A stretch of 64,000 bases of DNA from Paenibacillus sp. RUD330 (GCF_002243345.2 NZ_CP022655.2:770001-834000), one strand, 5' to 3'; counted from the first letter of the stretch, positions 16,093-25,036 are shown. The notes: generated from the letters alone by a model not told the origin. Made by a program: numbers and translations.

Positions 16093-17928
16093 ATGTGTGG
16101 AATCGTTGGTTATATCGGCAATCGTGACTCGAAGGAAGTTCTGATCGAAGGACTCAAGAAATTGGAATACCGCGGGTACGACTCCGCAGGCATCGCCGTA
16201 TTTACAGACAATGGTCTGGAAATCCGCAAATCCAAGGGACGCCTGGCGAACCTGGAGGAAAAGCTCGTCAGCGAGCCGATTCAAGGCTCCGTCGGCATCG
16301 GACATACGCGCTGGGCGACGCACGGCAAGCCATCCGATGTGAACTCCCATCCGCATACCGACAACTCGTCGAAGTTTTCGGTCGTGCACAACGGCATTGT
16401 CGAAAACTATATGGACCTCAAGGAAGAGCTCGGCGCGAAAGGTCATACCTTCGTGTCGGAAACCGACACCGAGGTCATCTCCCATCTGATCGCAGACGAG
16501 TACGACGGAGACATCGTCGCAGCGGTGCAGCGTGCCGTGAAACGAATGAGAGGCGCTTACGCCCTCGGCGTTCTGACCGAGTATGAGCCGGAGAAGCTCG
16601 TCGCAGTGCGTTTCGCGAGCCCGCTCGTCATCGGCATCGGCGAGAACGAGAACTTCATCGGCTCCGATATTCCAGCCATTCTGGAATATACGCGCAACGT
16701 GTACATTCTGAACGATGGCGAAATGGCGGTTCTGACGCGCTCCGGTGTCGAACTGATGACGACTTCGGGCGACATTATTTCCAAGGAAATATTCCATGTC
16801 GATTGGGATCTCGTCACCGCGGAAAAAGCCGGTTTCGACCACTTCATGCTCAAGGAAATCCATGAGCAGCCGAAGGCTTACCGCGACACGATGATGAGCC
16901 GCATCAGCGAAGACGGCAAGTCGGTCGATCTCAAGAAGGAGATCAGCATGACGACGGAGCAGATCCGCGGCATCTCCCGCGTGCATATCGTCGCTTGCGG
17001 AACGGCTTACCACGCCGGTCTCGTCGGCAAAACCGTCATCGAGAGCCTGGCTCGCATTCCGGTCGAGACCGATGTCGCTTCCGAGTACCGCTACCGTTCG
17101 CCGATAATCACACCTGATACGCTTGTTATCGTCGTCAGCCAGTCCGGCGAGACGGCCGATACGCTGGCCGCTCTTCGCGAAGCGAAGCGCAACGGCGCGC
17201 GCGTGCTTACGATCACGAACGTAGTCGGCAGCTCGATCGCCCGCGATGCGGATGATGTCATCACGACCTGGGCGGGTCCGGAGATCGCGGTCGCTTCGAC
17301 CAAAGCGTATTCCTCGCAGCTGATCGCCTTCTACCTGCTTGGCCTGTACTTGGGGCAAGAGCGCGGCACTGTCGAAGCGGAGCAGGCAGCGGAAATCATC
17401 GCCGCCATGCAGAAGCTGCCGGAGCAGGTCGAGCAGATTCTGGAGCAGGCGGACATCTTCAAGGCTGTCGCCGAATCCGTGTCGAAGCACGCCAACCTGT
17501 TCTTCATCGGACGCGGCCTCGACTTCGCCGTCGCCCAAGAGGGATCGCTGAAGCTGAAGGAAATCAGCTACATCCACTCCGAGGCTTACCCGGCTGGCGA
17601 GCTGAAGCATGGCACGCTGGCGCTGATCGAGGAAGGCATTCCGGTCATCGCTCTGGTGACGCAGGAAGAGCTGTACGAGAAGACGCTGAGCAACATCAAG
17701 GAAGTCAAGGCTCGCGGCGCTCATGTTCTCGGCGTAGCCAATGCAGGCTACGAGGAGGAAGTGATGAAGTCGGTCGACGAGGTGTTCTCGATTCCTCGCA
17801 CGCTTCCGCTGCTGACGCCTGCGCTGTCGGTCGTTCCTCTCCAGCTGCTGAGCTACCACGCTTCCCTAGCCCTCGGCAACGACGTGGATAAGCCGCGGAA
17901 TCTGGCGAAGAGCGTGACGGTGGAGTAA
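16093..17928 (+). CDS. glmS: Glutamine-fructose-6-phosphate aminotransferase (isomerizing)
   Basis: 611-aa enzyme making glucosamine-6-phosphate from fructose-6-phosphate and glutamine, the first step of amino-sugar synthesis. The N-terminal nucleophile Cys is in MCGIVGYIG, and the class II glutaminase domain spans about residues 1-230. Two SIS sugar-isomerase domains follow (SQSGETADT near 355 for the first). The end LAKSVTVE is canonical. CGGAGG precedes the ATG. Expression is expected to be fed back through the upstream ribozyme. Its 3' end is the sequence recognised by Tn7-type elements in many bacteria, and a low-GC island starts directly downstream. Confidence 0.98.
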   Translation: MCGIVGYIGNRDSKEVLIEGLKKLEYRGYDSAGIAVFTDNGLEIRKSKGRLANLEEKLVSEPIQGSVGIGHTRWATHGKPSDVNSHPHTDNSSKFSVVHNGIVENYMDLKEELGAKGHTFVSETDTEVISHLIADEYDGDIVAAVQRAVKRMRGAYALGVLTEYEPEKLVAVRFASPLVIGIGENENFIGSDIPAILEYTRNVYILNDGEMAVLTRSGVELMTTSGDIISKEIFHVDWDLVTAEKAGFDHFMLKEIHEQPKAYRDTMMSRISEDGKSVDLKKEISMTTEQIRGISRVHIVACGTAYHAGLVGKTVIESLARIPVETDVASEYRYRSPIITPDTLVIVVSQSGETADTLAALREAKRNGARVLTITNVVGSSIARDADDVITTWAGPEIAVASTKAYSSQLIAFYLLGLYLGQERGTVEAEQAAEIIAAMQKLPEQVEQILEQADIFKAVAESVSKHANLFFIGRGLDFAVAQEGSLKLKEISYIHSEAYPAGELKHGTLALIEEGIPVIALVTQEELYEKTLSNIKEVKARGAHVLGVANAGYEEEVMKSVDEVFSIPRTLPLLTPALSVVPLQLLSYHASLALGNDVDKPRNLAKSVTVE

Positions 17929-17992
17929 GGAAGGCGAGACGGCTTTGACCTCCTCTTGTACTGTCTAATGTGCCGACATCCAGAATCTAATT

Positions 17993-18024
17993 GGGGCTTC
18001 CTTCGGGTAGCCTCGTTTTTTTAT
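17993..18024 (+). terminator. glmS terminator
   Basis: GGGGCTTCC-ttc-GGGTAGCCTC followed by GTTTTTTTATTT. Confidence 0.85.
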
Positions 18025-18149
18025 TTCGGAGGTGTTCGTCTTGGCAAACGTAAGCGCGAAATCACTCTACCTGATAACGGACCACTTGAACTGCATGTTC
18101 GTGGAGTTCAGTTCAATTGATTATATTCTGGTAAAAGAGATATTGGCTA

Positions 18150-18416
18150 TTGGTGGATCCCAGCATCGTCAGAAGAAATTCTCTCTATCGGCATTTTTCT
18201 GAGAAAAAACGTGAATGGAATTCCGGGGATAAGACAGTTCAAATTACAGACAGAGTTCAAAATTACTACAATGTCCTCAACGATCAAAGTGGAAATGCCA
18301 AAGAGGACATTAACCAGGACGTTCTCGAAACTCCACCTACGATTATGAATTTTATCAATTATCCTGTGGTGGAGACTCGTCAACTTAATGTCAGAACTTC
18401 AAACACTGGAACTTAA
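18150..18416 (+). CDS. Short ORF of unknown function at the island edge
   Basis: 88 codons from a TTG; I do not recognise the product. It is polar, ends in an Asn/Thr-rich tail (RTSNTGT), and has no clear ribosome site. A second frame, 18041-18202 (53 codons from a TTG behind CGGAGGTG), overlaps its start in another phase. The pair could be one broken gene with a frameshift near 18150-18200, or neither may be expressed. Base composition is already lower in GC than glmS. Confidence 0.25.
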   Translation: MVDPSIVRRNSLYRHFSEKKREWNSGDKTVQITDRVQNYYNVLNDQSGNAKEDINQDVLETPPTIMNFINYPVVETRQLNVRTSNTGT

Positions 18417-18822
18417 GTGGTTGTATCTTCAGGAAAGGGCGAGAAATCCGAAGGAATCAGGGAGTTAGCACTCAAGATAGGATGGTTGGAGGCGATACTC
18501 TTCCTATTGATTTTCAAACCTTGGAGACCGTTCCTGCTAATGATGCTTTAGGACTTTAGCAATTCGTTCAGATAATTGAGTTTTTAAAGTCCTTTTATTC
18601 AGTAAGCATAAAAATGTCAGTCCTAAGAGTGCCGCCGGTAAACGATTTTCTGTGTGTTCAAATGGATTGAGAAGGACATGTCCGTTGTTCAGATATCCCC
18701 AATCAATATAGCTAAATGAGTAGGGCACTATCAAAGTGATACAAACAAAGAGTGGGCCATAGACTGATGGGAAAATAATTTTACTATTAACTATGATAGG
18801 GAATCGATATGATTTGTCGAAA
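18417..18822. other. Non-coding or decayed segment, with a possible minus-strand gene remnant
   Basis: No convincing gene. On the minus strand 18537-18734 can be read as 65 codons that begin at a TTG, and the frame stays open upstream without an ATG. The predicted peptide has one hydrophobic helix (ALLGLTFLCLL), so it may be the C-terminal remnant of a membrane protein. A hairpin GGACTTTA...TAAAGTCC lies at about 18551-18593. Confidence 0.3.
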
Positions 18823-19230
18823 TTAGTTACGAAGGAACAAGTAGATTTTTTCTAGAGTAGCCGGATAGTCGCTTTTAATATCGTGCTCCCAAATTCTCAA
18901 TATACTCCACCCATTTGACTTATAGAAATCGGTAAACGCTATATCTCTTTGGATATTTTTATTAATTTTGTTCTTCCAAAAGTCTACATTAGACTTTGGT
19001 AATTTGAAATGAAGTGGACAACCGTGCCAAAAACAGGAATCAATGAAAACAACTTTCTTTTTAGTTTTAATCGATATATCTGGCTTTCCAAGTAACGTTT
19101 TAGTGTTTTTTCTAAAACGTAATCCTTGTGCCCATAGATCTTTGGTTATGCGATCTTCAAGTTTTGTGTGGGTTGATTTAACGGAACGCATTATCTCCGA
19201 CCTTTTTTCTTTAGAAACGTGATCGCTCAT
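18823..19230 (-). CDS. Vsr-family (very short patch repair-like) DNA endonuclease
   Basis: 135-aa protein matching Vsr endonucleases in order: an N-terminal RSEIMRSVKSTHTKLE segment, GLRFRKN, the catalytic-Asp motif GKPDI, the FIDSCFWHGC zinc/active-site segment, and a C-terminal GWSILRIWEHD. Classical Vsr nicks beside T:G mismatches that arise when 5-methylcytosine deaminates, so it normally accompanies a cytosine methyltransferase, as here. Related proteins also act as true restriction nucleases. ATG 19230 is preferred, with GAGGTG 9 nt upstream; GTG 19242 is an alternative. It is transcribed divergently from the methyltransferase and is markedly AT-rich. Confidence 0.92.
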   Translation of the reverse strand: MSDHVSKEKRSEIMRSVKSTHTKLEDRITKDLWAQGLRFRKNTKTLLGKPDISIKTKKKVVFIDSCFWHGCPLHFKLPKSNVDFWKNKINKNIQRDIAFTDFYKSNGWSILRIWEHDIKSDYPATLEKIYLFLRN

Positions 19231-19266
19231 ACTACAGCGCACCTCACATTATTCATAATTTAGCGA

Positions 19267-19295
19267 TCGACAAATCATTCAACTAAATGTACGAT
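19267..19295 (+). promoter_or_regulatory. Promoter of the methyltransferase operon in an 80-bp divergent region
   Basis: TCGACA (19267-19272), 17 bp, TACGAT (19290-19295). On the opposite strand a candidate for the Vsr gene (TTGAAT with an ATTATGAAT -10 region) overlaps it, so the two promoters may compete or share an operator. Confidence 0.5.
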
Positions 19296-19322
19296 TAAGA
19301 AAAATATAAGGTGGAATTAGCT

Positions 19323-20420
19323 TTGAAAGTAATTGATTTATTTGCTGGTGTCGGAGGCATGAGTCTTGGAGCGACAAAGGCCGGGTTTTCAATGGCCGGT
19401 GCTGTGGAGTTAGACCCAATCGCAATAGAAACGCACGAATTAAATTTTCCTAAGAGCACTCACTTAAAATGTGATGTAACTAGCTTGACCGGAGACGACT
19501 TAAGACGCGAATTGAAATTAAATCGTGGAGAGCCTATTGGAATAATTGGTGGTCCTCCATGCCAAGGGTTTAGTTCAATGGGGAGAAGAGATATTGAAGA
19601 CCCGCGCAACTCCTTGTTTATTCATTATTTCCGAATAGTTAGCGAATTACAACCTGACTTTTTTGTTGCAGAAAATGTCCTTGGTATACTTGATTCCAAA
19701 TATGATAAAATTAGGGAAGACGCGTTTGCATTGTTGAAAAAGAAGTATACAGTTTTGCAACCTGTGATGATTAGCGCAAAAGATGTTGGAGCACCAACAA
19801 CTCGAACTCGGGTTTTCTTTATTGGGATTAAAAAAAGTTATAAATTGCCTGCACCAAAAATTGAATTTGGAATTCAGTTGGAAAAATACAATTACGTAAG
19901 AGATGCGCTTTTTGGATTGACGGACGAAGTTAATTTTAATGAAGAGAATTGGGTTAATACTGAGAAGCATCAGGATTCATACAGTACTAAAATCTCAAAA
20001 TTAATTCCTGAAGGAGTAGGGGATCCAACATCAATTGAACGTTTTCTCATTAAGTCTGAAATATCTGGCATGGTGGGAACAAGGCATACTGAAGAAGTTA
20101 TTCGGAGGTTTGAGTTGGTATTGGAAGGACAAACTGATAAGGTCTCTAGAGCTCCAAGGCTTAGACAAGATGGCTTTTGTCCTACGTTAAGAGCAGGTAC
20201 TAATAAAGATAGAGGCTCTTATCAAGCAGTAAGACCCATACACCCTACTCAGAATAGAGTCATCACTCCAAGAGAAGCGGCCAGACTACAAGGTTTTCCT
20301 GATTGGTTTCAGTTTCATAAAACCAAATGGCATAGTTTTAGACAGATTGGGAATAGTGTCTCCCCAATTGTAGCGGAACATATCTTGAATCGTATAAAAG
20401 AACATCTATTTAAAACGTAG
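19323..20420 (+). CDS. DNA (cytosine-5-)-methyltransferase
   Basis: 365-aa m5C methyltransferase. Motif I is DLFAGVGG (residues 5-12), motif IV GGPPCQGFS holds the catalytic Cys at about residue 80, motif VI is AENV, motif VIII carries TRTRVFF, and motif X is RQIGNSVSP. The target-recognition region lies between about residues 200 and 310, and its specificity cannot be read. The start is TTG 19323, giving MKVIDLFAGVGG with AAGGTGG 8 nt upstream. A GTG at 19311 has no ribosome site. It begins a three-gene AT-rich operon with a GHKL ATPase and a Rossmann-like protein, and diverges from a Vsr gene. Confidence 0.95.
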   Translation: MKVIDLFAGVGGMSLGATKAGFSMAGAVELDPIAIETHELNFPKSTHLKCDVTSLTGDDLRRELKLNRGEPIGIIGGPPCQGFSSMGRRDIEDPRNSLFIHYFRIVSELQPDFFVAENVLGILDSKYDKIREDAFALLKKKYTVLQPVMISAKDVGAPTTRTRVFFIGIKKSYKLPAPKIEFGIQLEKYNYVRDALFGLTDEVNFNEENWVNTEKHQDSYSTKISKLIPEGVGDPTSIERFLIKSEISGMVGTRHTEEVIRRFELVLEGQTDKVSRAPRLRQDGFCPTLRAGTNKDRGSYQAVRPIHPTQNRVITPREAARLQGFPDWFQFHKTKWHSFRQIGNSVSPIVAEHILNRIKEHLFKT

Positions 20421-20456
20421 TCAATGAGATTTACTACCATTCTTGAGGTGAAAAAA

Positions 20457-21794
20457 ATGGATGAACTAAATGAAGAGATGAGAATTAAAGCTTCGCCAAC
20501 TAAAGAGTTCTTTTTATATATGCTAACCAAAGACATTTTAATTGAAAGTGCAATTGCTGAGCTTGTTGATAATAGTGTTGATGGTGCTCGGGCAATTCAA
20601 GAAACAAATGAAAGTAAGTTTATAGATAAGAATATTAGAATTGAACTAAATAAAAGTTATTTTAAGATTGAAGACAACTGCGGTGGCATCCCCGTAGATA
20701 TTGCTCGAAAATATGCTTTTAGATTTGGAAGACCAAGTATTATAGAAAAACAAGGAAGAACTATTGGTCACTTTGGAGTTGGAATGAAGCGTGCATTATT
20801 TAAAATGGGAAATTATTTTAAAATCGAATCCCGTACTATAGATTCATACTTTGTGGTTGAAGAAGATATTAATGAATGGTTAGCTAAGGACGAGGAAGAT
20901 TGGGATTTTAAGTTTAAAGAGATGAAAGAGAATTTTCCCTTAAGGGAGGGAGAGGAAACCGGAACGACAATTATTGTAAGTCGGCTACATGAAACTGTAT
21001 CTGAAAAGTTTGCTCTAGAGAATTTTGAAAAAAGAGTTAAGATGACTTTACAAACAGACCATCAAATCAGTTTGCAGAACGGTCTTGTTATTACGTTAAA
21101 TGGAATACCGTTGACATTTGAACCCACAGGTCTTCTTAGTTCTTTGGATCTGCAACCTGCACATATGAGTACTACTTTCAATATCGATGAATCAATTCTC
21201 AATGTTAGTATCTACGCTGGTTTAAGCAAATCAGAACCAGAAAAGGCAGGCTGGTACGTATATTGTAACGGAAGGCTTATTTTAGAGGCTGATAAAACGG
21301 AAGTTACAGGATGGAAAGACGGAATTCCAAGATTTCATAATCAATTTGCAAGATTTAGAGGATATATTTTATTTGATGCAGATGACCCAAAAGTGTTGCC
21401 ATGGAACACTACTAAAACTGGTTTGGATGTAACATCAAAAAGTTTTATTATTGCGAGACAAGAAATGTTAAATTTAATGAGGCCAATAATAGATTTTCTC
21501 AATAAACTCGAAAGTGAAAAGAAGAATAAAGAAGATGATAGCCCAACCCAATTAGAAATTATATTGGACAAAGCCGTCACTGTTGAAGTTGATAAAATTA
21601 AAACTGAACAAGTTTTTATTGCCCCTCAACCAAAACCGGAATCCAAAATAATAAAAATTGAGATGGGAAAAATTAGGTATGAAAAGTCTAAAGAAGAACT
21701 AGAAATTGTAAAGAAAAAGCTGAAAGCAAAGACCTACACCGAAATCGGAGAAAAAACATTCGATTATTTCTTCAAGATGGAGTGTGAGGATTAA
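20457..21794 (+). CDS. GHKL ATPase of the MORC/MutL-like type, R-M associated
   Basis: 445-aa protein with a Bergerat ATP-binding fold. The N box is ELVDNSVDGA (E35, D38, D42), the G1 box EDNCGGIP is near residues 72-79, and the G2 lid GHFGVGMKRA is near 104-113. An S5-type domain follows, and PWNTTKTGLD (Lys about 320) resembles the lid-contacting catalytic Lys of GHL ATPases. WYVYCNGRLI is also MORC-like. The last 115 residues are Lys/Glu-rich, probably coiled coil. ATG 20457 follows GAGGTG. Such ATPases dimerise on ATP and may clamp DNA. Iyer, Abhiman and Aravind (2008) described MutL/MORC ATPases in predicted restriction-modification operons. The next gene starts directly after the stop codon. 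Confidence 0.85.
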   Translation: MDELNEEMRIKASPTKEFFLYMLTKDILIESAIAELVDNSVDGARAIQETNESKFIDKNIRIELNKSYFKIEDNCGGIPVDIARKYAFRFGRPSIIEKQGRTIGHFGVGMKRALFKMGNYFKIESRTIDSYFVVEEDINEWLAKDEEDWDFKFKEMKENFPLREGEETGTTIIVSRLHETVSEKFALENFEKRVKMTLQTDHQISLQNGLVITLNGIPLTFEPTGLLSSLDLQPAHMSTTFNIDESILNVSIYAGLSKSEPEKAGWYVYCNGRLILEADKTEVTGWKDGIPRFHNQFARFRGYILFDADDPKVLPWNTTKTGLDVTSKSFIIARQEMLNLMRPIIDFLNKLESEKKNKEDDSPTQLEIILDKAVTVEVDKIKTEQVFIAPQPKPESKIIKIEMGKIRYEKSKEELEIVKKKLKAKTYTEIGEKTFDYFFKMECED

Positions 21795-22778
21795 GTGCCA
21801 AGCTACAACAAGATAAATTACGATTTAAGGCCTGCTAAATCAATAGAAAGAAAAATGATAAATGAATCATTAAGGAAATTAAGTACGTTTCAAAGTATTG
21901 AGTCTTATAGGTACATTGGATTTGGTTCTCTATACTTCAGTGATTTCAGTTTATTTCATAGAGAATTAAATTTAACGGATATGAATAGTATTGAACATAC
22001 CAATAGTCCAAAAGAACAAATTAGAATAAATTTTAATAGACCATTTAATTGTATAAATATGTTTTATGATGAGTCGTCTAATGTATTACCACGATTTCAC
22101 TGGGACGATACTTGCACGATAACTTGGTTGGATTATGACTACGATCTTAATAAAGAAATCCTCGACGATATTCGAATAGTAACTAATAAATCTTGCTCTG
22201 GCAGCATAATAATCGTGACGGTTAAAGCAGACCCCCCATCCTTTCAAGATGAAGAAGGAGAATTAAATTTAGATCAGGCTTTCCCGAAATTTTTTTCGCG
22301 TTTTAAGGAACGAATTGGAGAGGATAAATTACCTTCGGATGTAACTTACCGAAATCTAAGAGGATGGGACTTTGCAAAAGTTTGTCGTCGTATAATAAAC
22401 AATGAAATACTAGAAGCCCTTCAAGCTAGAAATGTGGCACGTCCTGGCACTCAAAAAATGAGTTACAAGCAATTATATAACTTTCACTATTCTGATGGTG
22501 CTAAAATGATAACTGTGGGAGGACTTCTTTACAATCAAGGGCAGTCAGATAAGGTTACCTCTTGTGGTTTTCAAAATCTTAATTTTATAAAGGAAGACGA
22601 AGAGCCCTTCAAAATTGAAATTCCTATGCTTACATATAAAGAATTAAAGCATTTAAACTCTCAATTTCCTCAAAGTGATCTAACTGACTTAGAGTCTATT
22701 GGTATACCTAAAAAGGATATTGAACGCTATCATTCTATTTATAGATACTTTCCTAATTTCTTAGATGCTGGGAACTAA
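21795..22778 (+). CDS. Unrecognised Rossmann-like protein, third gene of the MORC operon
   Basis: 327-aa protein whose family I cannot name with certainty. Near residues 40-66 RYIGFGSLYFSDF followed by MNSIEH looks like motif I and the acidic post-II residue of a SAM-dependent methyltransferase fold. TITWLDYDYDL near 107-117 could be motif IV, and a strand GSIIIVTVKADPP follows. The C-terminal half (KMSYKQLYNFHYSDGAKM...VGGLLYNQG) is unknown. No PD-(D/E)xK or HNH nuclease motif is evident. GTG 21795 abuts the ATPase stop codon and GTGAGGA precedes it, so it is almost certainly co-translated. It may be a modification enzyme, a DNA sensor or an effector. Confidence 0.6.
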   Translation: MPSYNKINYDLRPAKSIERKMINESLRKLSTFQSIESYRYIGFGSLYFSDFSLFHRELNLTDMNSIEHTNSPKEQIRINFNRPFNCINMFYDESSNVLPRFHWDDTCTITWLDYDYDLNKEILDDIRIVTNKSCSGSIIIVTVKADPPSFQDEEGELNLDQAFPKFFSRFKERIGEDKLPSDVTYRNLRGWDFAKVCRRIINNEILEALQARNVARPGTQKMSYKQLYNFHYSDGAKMITVGGLLYNQGQSDKVTSCGFQNLNFIKEDEEPFKIEIPMLTYKELKHLNSQFPQSDLTDLESIGIPKKDIERYHSIYRYFPNFLDAGN

Positions 22779-23254
22779 TTGGTTTAAATGGAGGTTTGCT
22801 AGTTAAACTGTAGACATCCGAAAAGAGCCCAGGGAAAGTTAGTCTAATACTTTGTTTTTGAAAATTGAAAAGCATATTCATAGGATTAGAAAAGCAGTCT
22901 ACTCAAAAGTTGACGATTTTCAAAACTAAAAAACCGCGGCAAATCCGGAGCAGACCTATTCTTTTCCCGCCATGAAGGGAACCGGAACGCCTGCTGCTGA
23001 ACGTCTTCACTACATTAAAAAGCCATATCTATTCCTGTAAAGAAGATCAAAAAAACAAATGTTGCGGGGAACGGAGGTGCGCTTGCGCATCTCCGTTTTG
23101 ATGTGTCCGCAAGCCCGAACGCCAAGTCTGCCTCAATGATTCCCATCGTTAAAAAGTAAAAATATTTTCAAATCGGTCATTATCCAATCTTATGGTCATC
23201 GGCGAACTTCGGTACGATGGAAGCAGTCAAGATCACGGGATCGGGGTGCGAGCG
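22779..23254. other. Right edge of the AT-rich island, no gene
   Basis: About 475 bp with no credible ORF. Base composition changes from AT-rich to GC-rich between about 22930 and 23200. A hairpin ACGGAG-gt-GCG-cttg-CGC-at-CTCCGT followed by TTTTG (23071-23099) is a probable terminator for the island operon. Confidence 0.6.
23071..23100 (+). terminator. Probable terminator of the island operon
   Basis: Stem ACGGAG...CTCCGT with an inner GCG/CGC helix. The T run is short. Confidence 0.55.
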
Positions 23255-24190
23255 ATGGACAAGACGATCATAAAAACGGCCAAGGCCAAGCGGACGCCGC
23301 GCGTCCGTTCGGCCGCGCGGCGGAGGGAGACGCTCTCGGGCTACATCTTCATCGGACCGATGTTTCTGGGTTTGCTGGTTCTGACGATCCTACCGACCCT
23401 TCTTACCTTTATTCTCGGCTTTTCGGATTGGAGCTTTATTTCCGGCGTCGACAAGCTCAGCTTCACCGGCTTCAAAAACTTCTCCAGGCTGTTCGACGAC
23501 GACGTCTTCCTCACATCGCTGAAGAACAACCTCTACCTGCTGCTCGTCGTCCCTATCCAGCTGATCATTTCCCTGGTCCTCGCGGTCATCATCGACAGGC
23601 TGGTCTATTTGAAGGGCCTCTTCAAAATCGTCTTCTTCATGCCGTATATCTCCAGCATCGTGGCCGTCTCGATCTGCTTCCAGCTGCTCTTCCAGCCTTC
23701 CTACGGCCCGATCAATCAATTTCTGCGTTCTCTCGGCGTGCGCAACCCTCCCACCTGGCTCGCGGATATCCACTATGCGCTGCCTTCCGTCATGATCATC
23801 ATGGTGTGGGTTGGAATCGGCTTCTGCCTGATCGTCTATATGGCGGCTCTGCAATCCATCCCCAAGGATCTGTACGAATCGGCGGACATCGACGGCGCCG
23901 GCGCATGGACTCGGTTCACCCGGATCACCTTCCCGATGGTGTCTCCGACGACGTTCTTTTTGCTCGTCACCGGCTTCATCAGCTCCTTCAAGGCGTTCGA
24001 CATCATCAAGGTCCTGACCGAAGGGAAGCCGGCTTACTCCACCTCCGTCGTGACCTACTATCTCTATACGACGGCGTTCGAAAATCTCAAGACCGGTTAT
24101 GCCTCCTCCATGGCGCTGATCTTGTTCGGATTTGTCCTCCTGATTACGCTTTTCCAGCTGTACGGGCAAAAGAAATGGGTCAACTACTGA
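23255..24190 (+). CDS. Carbohydrate ABC transporter permease (MalF/UgpA type)
   Basis: 311-aa inner-membrane permease with six hydrophobic segments and the EAA loop ESADIDGAGAWTRFTRITFP that docks the ATPase. It belongs to the family-1 sugar importers. ATG 23255 (MDKTIIK) follows GGGGTG. The open frame runs 63 nt further upstream without a better start. It is the first gene of a permease, permease, binding protein, kinase, regulator row. The ATPase is not encoded here and is probably a shared MsmX-type subunit. The basic N-terminal tail of about 30 residues (KAKRTPRVRSAARRR) is typical of this group. Confidence 0.92.
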   Translation: MDKTIIKTAKAKRTPRVRSAARRRETLSGYIFIGPMFLGLLVLTILPTLLTFILGFSDWSFISGVDKLSFTGFKNFSRLFDDDVFLTSLKNNLYLLLVVPIQLIISLVLAVIIDRLVYLKGLFKIVFFMPYISSIVAVSICFQLLFQPSYGPINQFLRSLGVRNPPTWLADIHYALPSVMIIMVWVGIGFCLIVYMAALQSIPKDLYESADIDGAGAWTRFTRITFPMVSPTTFFLLVTGFISSFKAFDIIKVLTEGKPAYSTSVVTYYLYTTAFENLKTGYASSMALILFGFVLLITLFQLYGQKKWVNY

Positions 24191-24202
24191 GCGGGGTGAA
24201 GC

Positions 24203-25036
24203 ATGGATAAACAGCAAAGAGGCGTCCGGACGGCCGCCACAATCGTGATGCTGCTCGCAGGCGCCGCCTTCATCACGCCGTTCCTGTGGATGATCTCGGC
24301 TTCGTTCAAGCCCGAGATCGATGTGTTCAATTATCCGGTCGAATGGATTCCGAAGCATTGGAACATCTACGCCAATTACCGCGAGGTGTGGTTCGGCGAG
24401 CATCCCTTCGGCACCTATTATTGGAATACAATCAAGGTAAGCACGCTTACGACGGTCGTTTCCGTCCTGGTGTCGAGCATGGCCGCCTATGGATTCGCGC
24501 ATGTGGACTTCAAGGGCAGGAACGTCATGTTCCTCGTCGTGCTCATGACGTTCATGGTGCCGAGCTATTCCATCATCGTGCCGCAGTTCCTCCTATTCCG
24601 ATGGCTGCATCTGTTCGACAGCCACCTTGGCCTCATCCTGATCGGCTCCTTCAGCGCCTTGGGCACCTTCATGCTCCGCCAGTTCTTTCTCGGCATCCAC
24701 AGGGATTACCTGGAGGCGGCCAGGCTGGACGGCGCCGGGCATGCCCGCATCTTCCTGCAGATCACGCTGCCGCTGGTGAAGCCCGCGCTGGCCACATACG
24801 GCATCCTGCGGTTCATCTGGACCTGGAACGACTACGCCAATCCGCTCATCTTCCTGCGCAGCGACCGCCTCTCGACGATCCAGCTCGGCATCCAGAAATT
24901 CGCTTCGGAGAGCGGAGTCTACTATTCTCTAATCATGGCAGGGACCGTCTCGGCCATCCTGCCCCTCATCGTCATCTTTGTCATCGGGCAAAAGCAGGTC
25001 ATCGAAGGCATCGCGACGGGCGGCGTAAAAGGGTAA
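24203..25036 (+). CDS. Carbohydrate ABC transporter permease (MalG/UgpE type)
   Basis: 277-aa second permease with six membrane spans and the EAA motif EAARLDGAGHARIFLQITLP. It starts 12 bp after the first permease, with GGGGTGAAGC as ribosome site, so the two form the heterodimeric channel of one importer. The substrate is not inferable beyond a sugar or oligosaccharide. Confidence 0.93.
   Translation: MDKQQRGVRTAATIVMLLAGAAFITPFLWMISASFKPEIDVFNYPVEWIPKHWNIYANYREVWFGEHPFGTYYWNTIKVSTLTTVVSVLVSSMAAYGFAHVDFKGRNVMFLVVLMTFMVPSYSIIVPQFLLFRWLHLFDSHLGLILIGSFSALGTFMLRQFFLGIHRDYLEAARLDGAGHARIFLQITLPLVKPALATYGILRFIWTWNDYANPLIFLRSDRLSTIQLGIQKFASESGVYYSLIMAGTVSAILPLIVIFVIGQKQVIEGIATGGVKG

Noticed and set aside
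17929-23000. Complete Tn7-like transposon downstream of glmS
   Set aside because: No transposase genes and no Tn7-type terminal repeats were found; only the location is suggestive.
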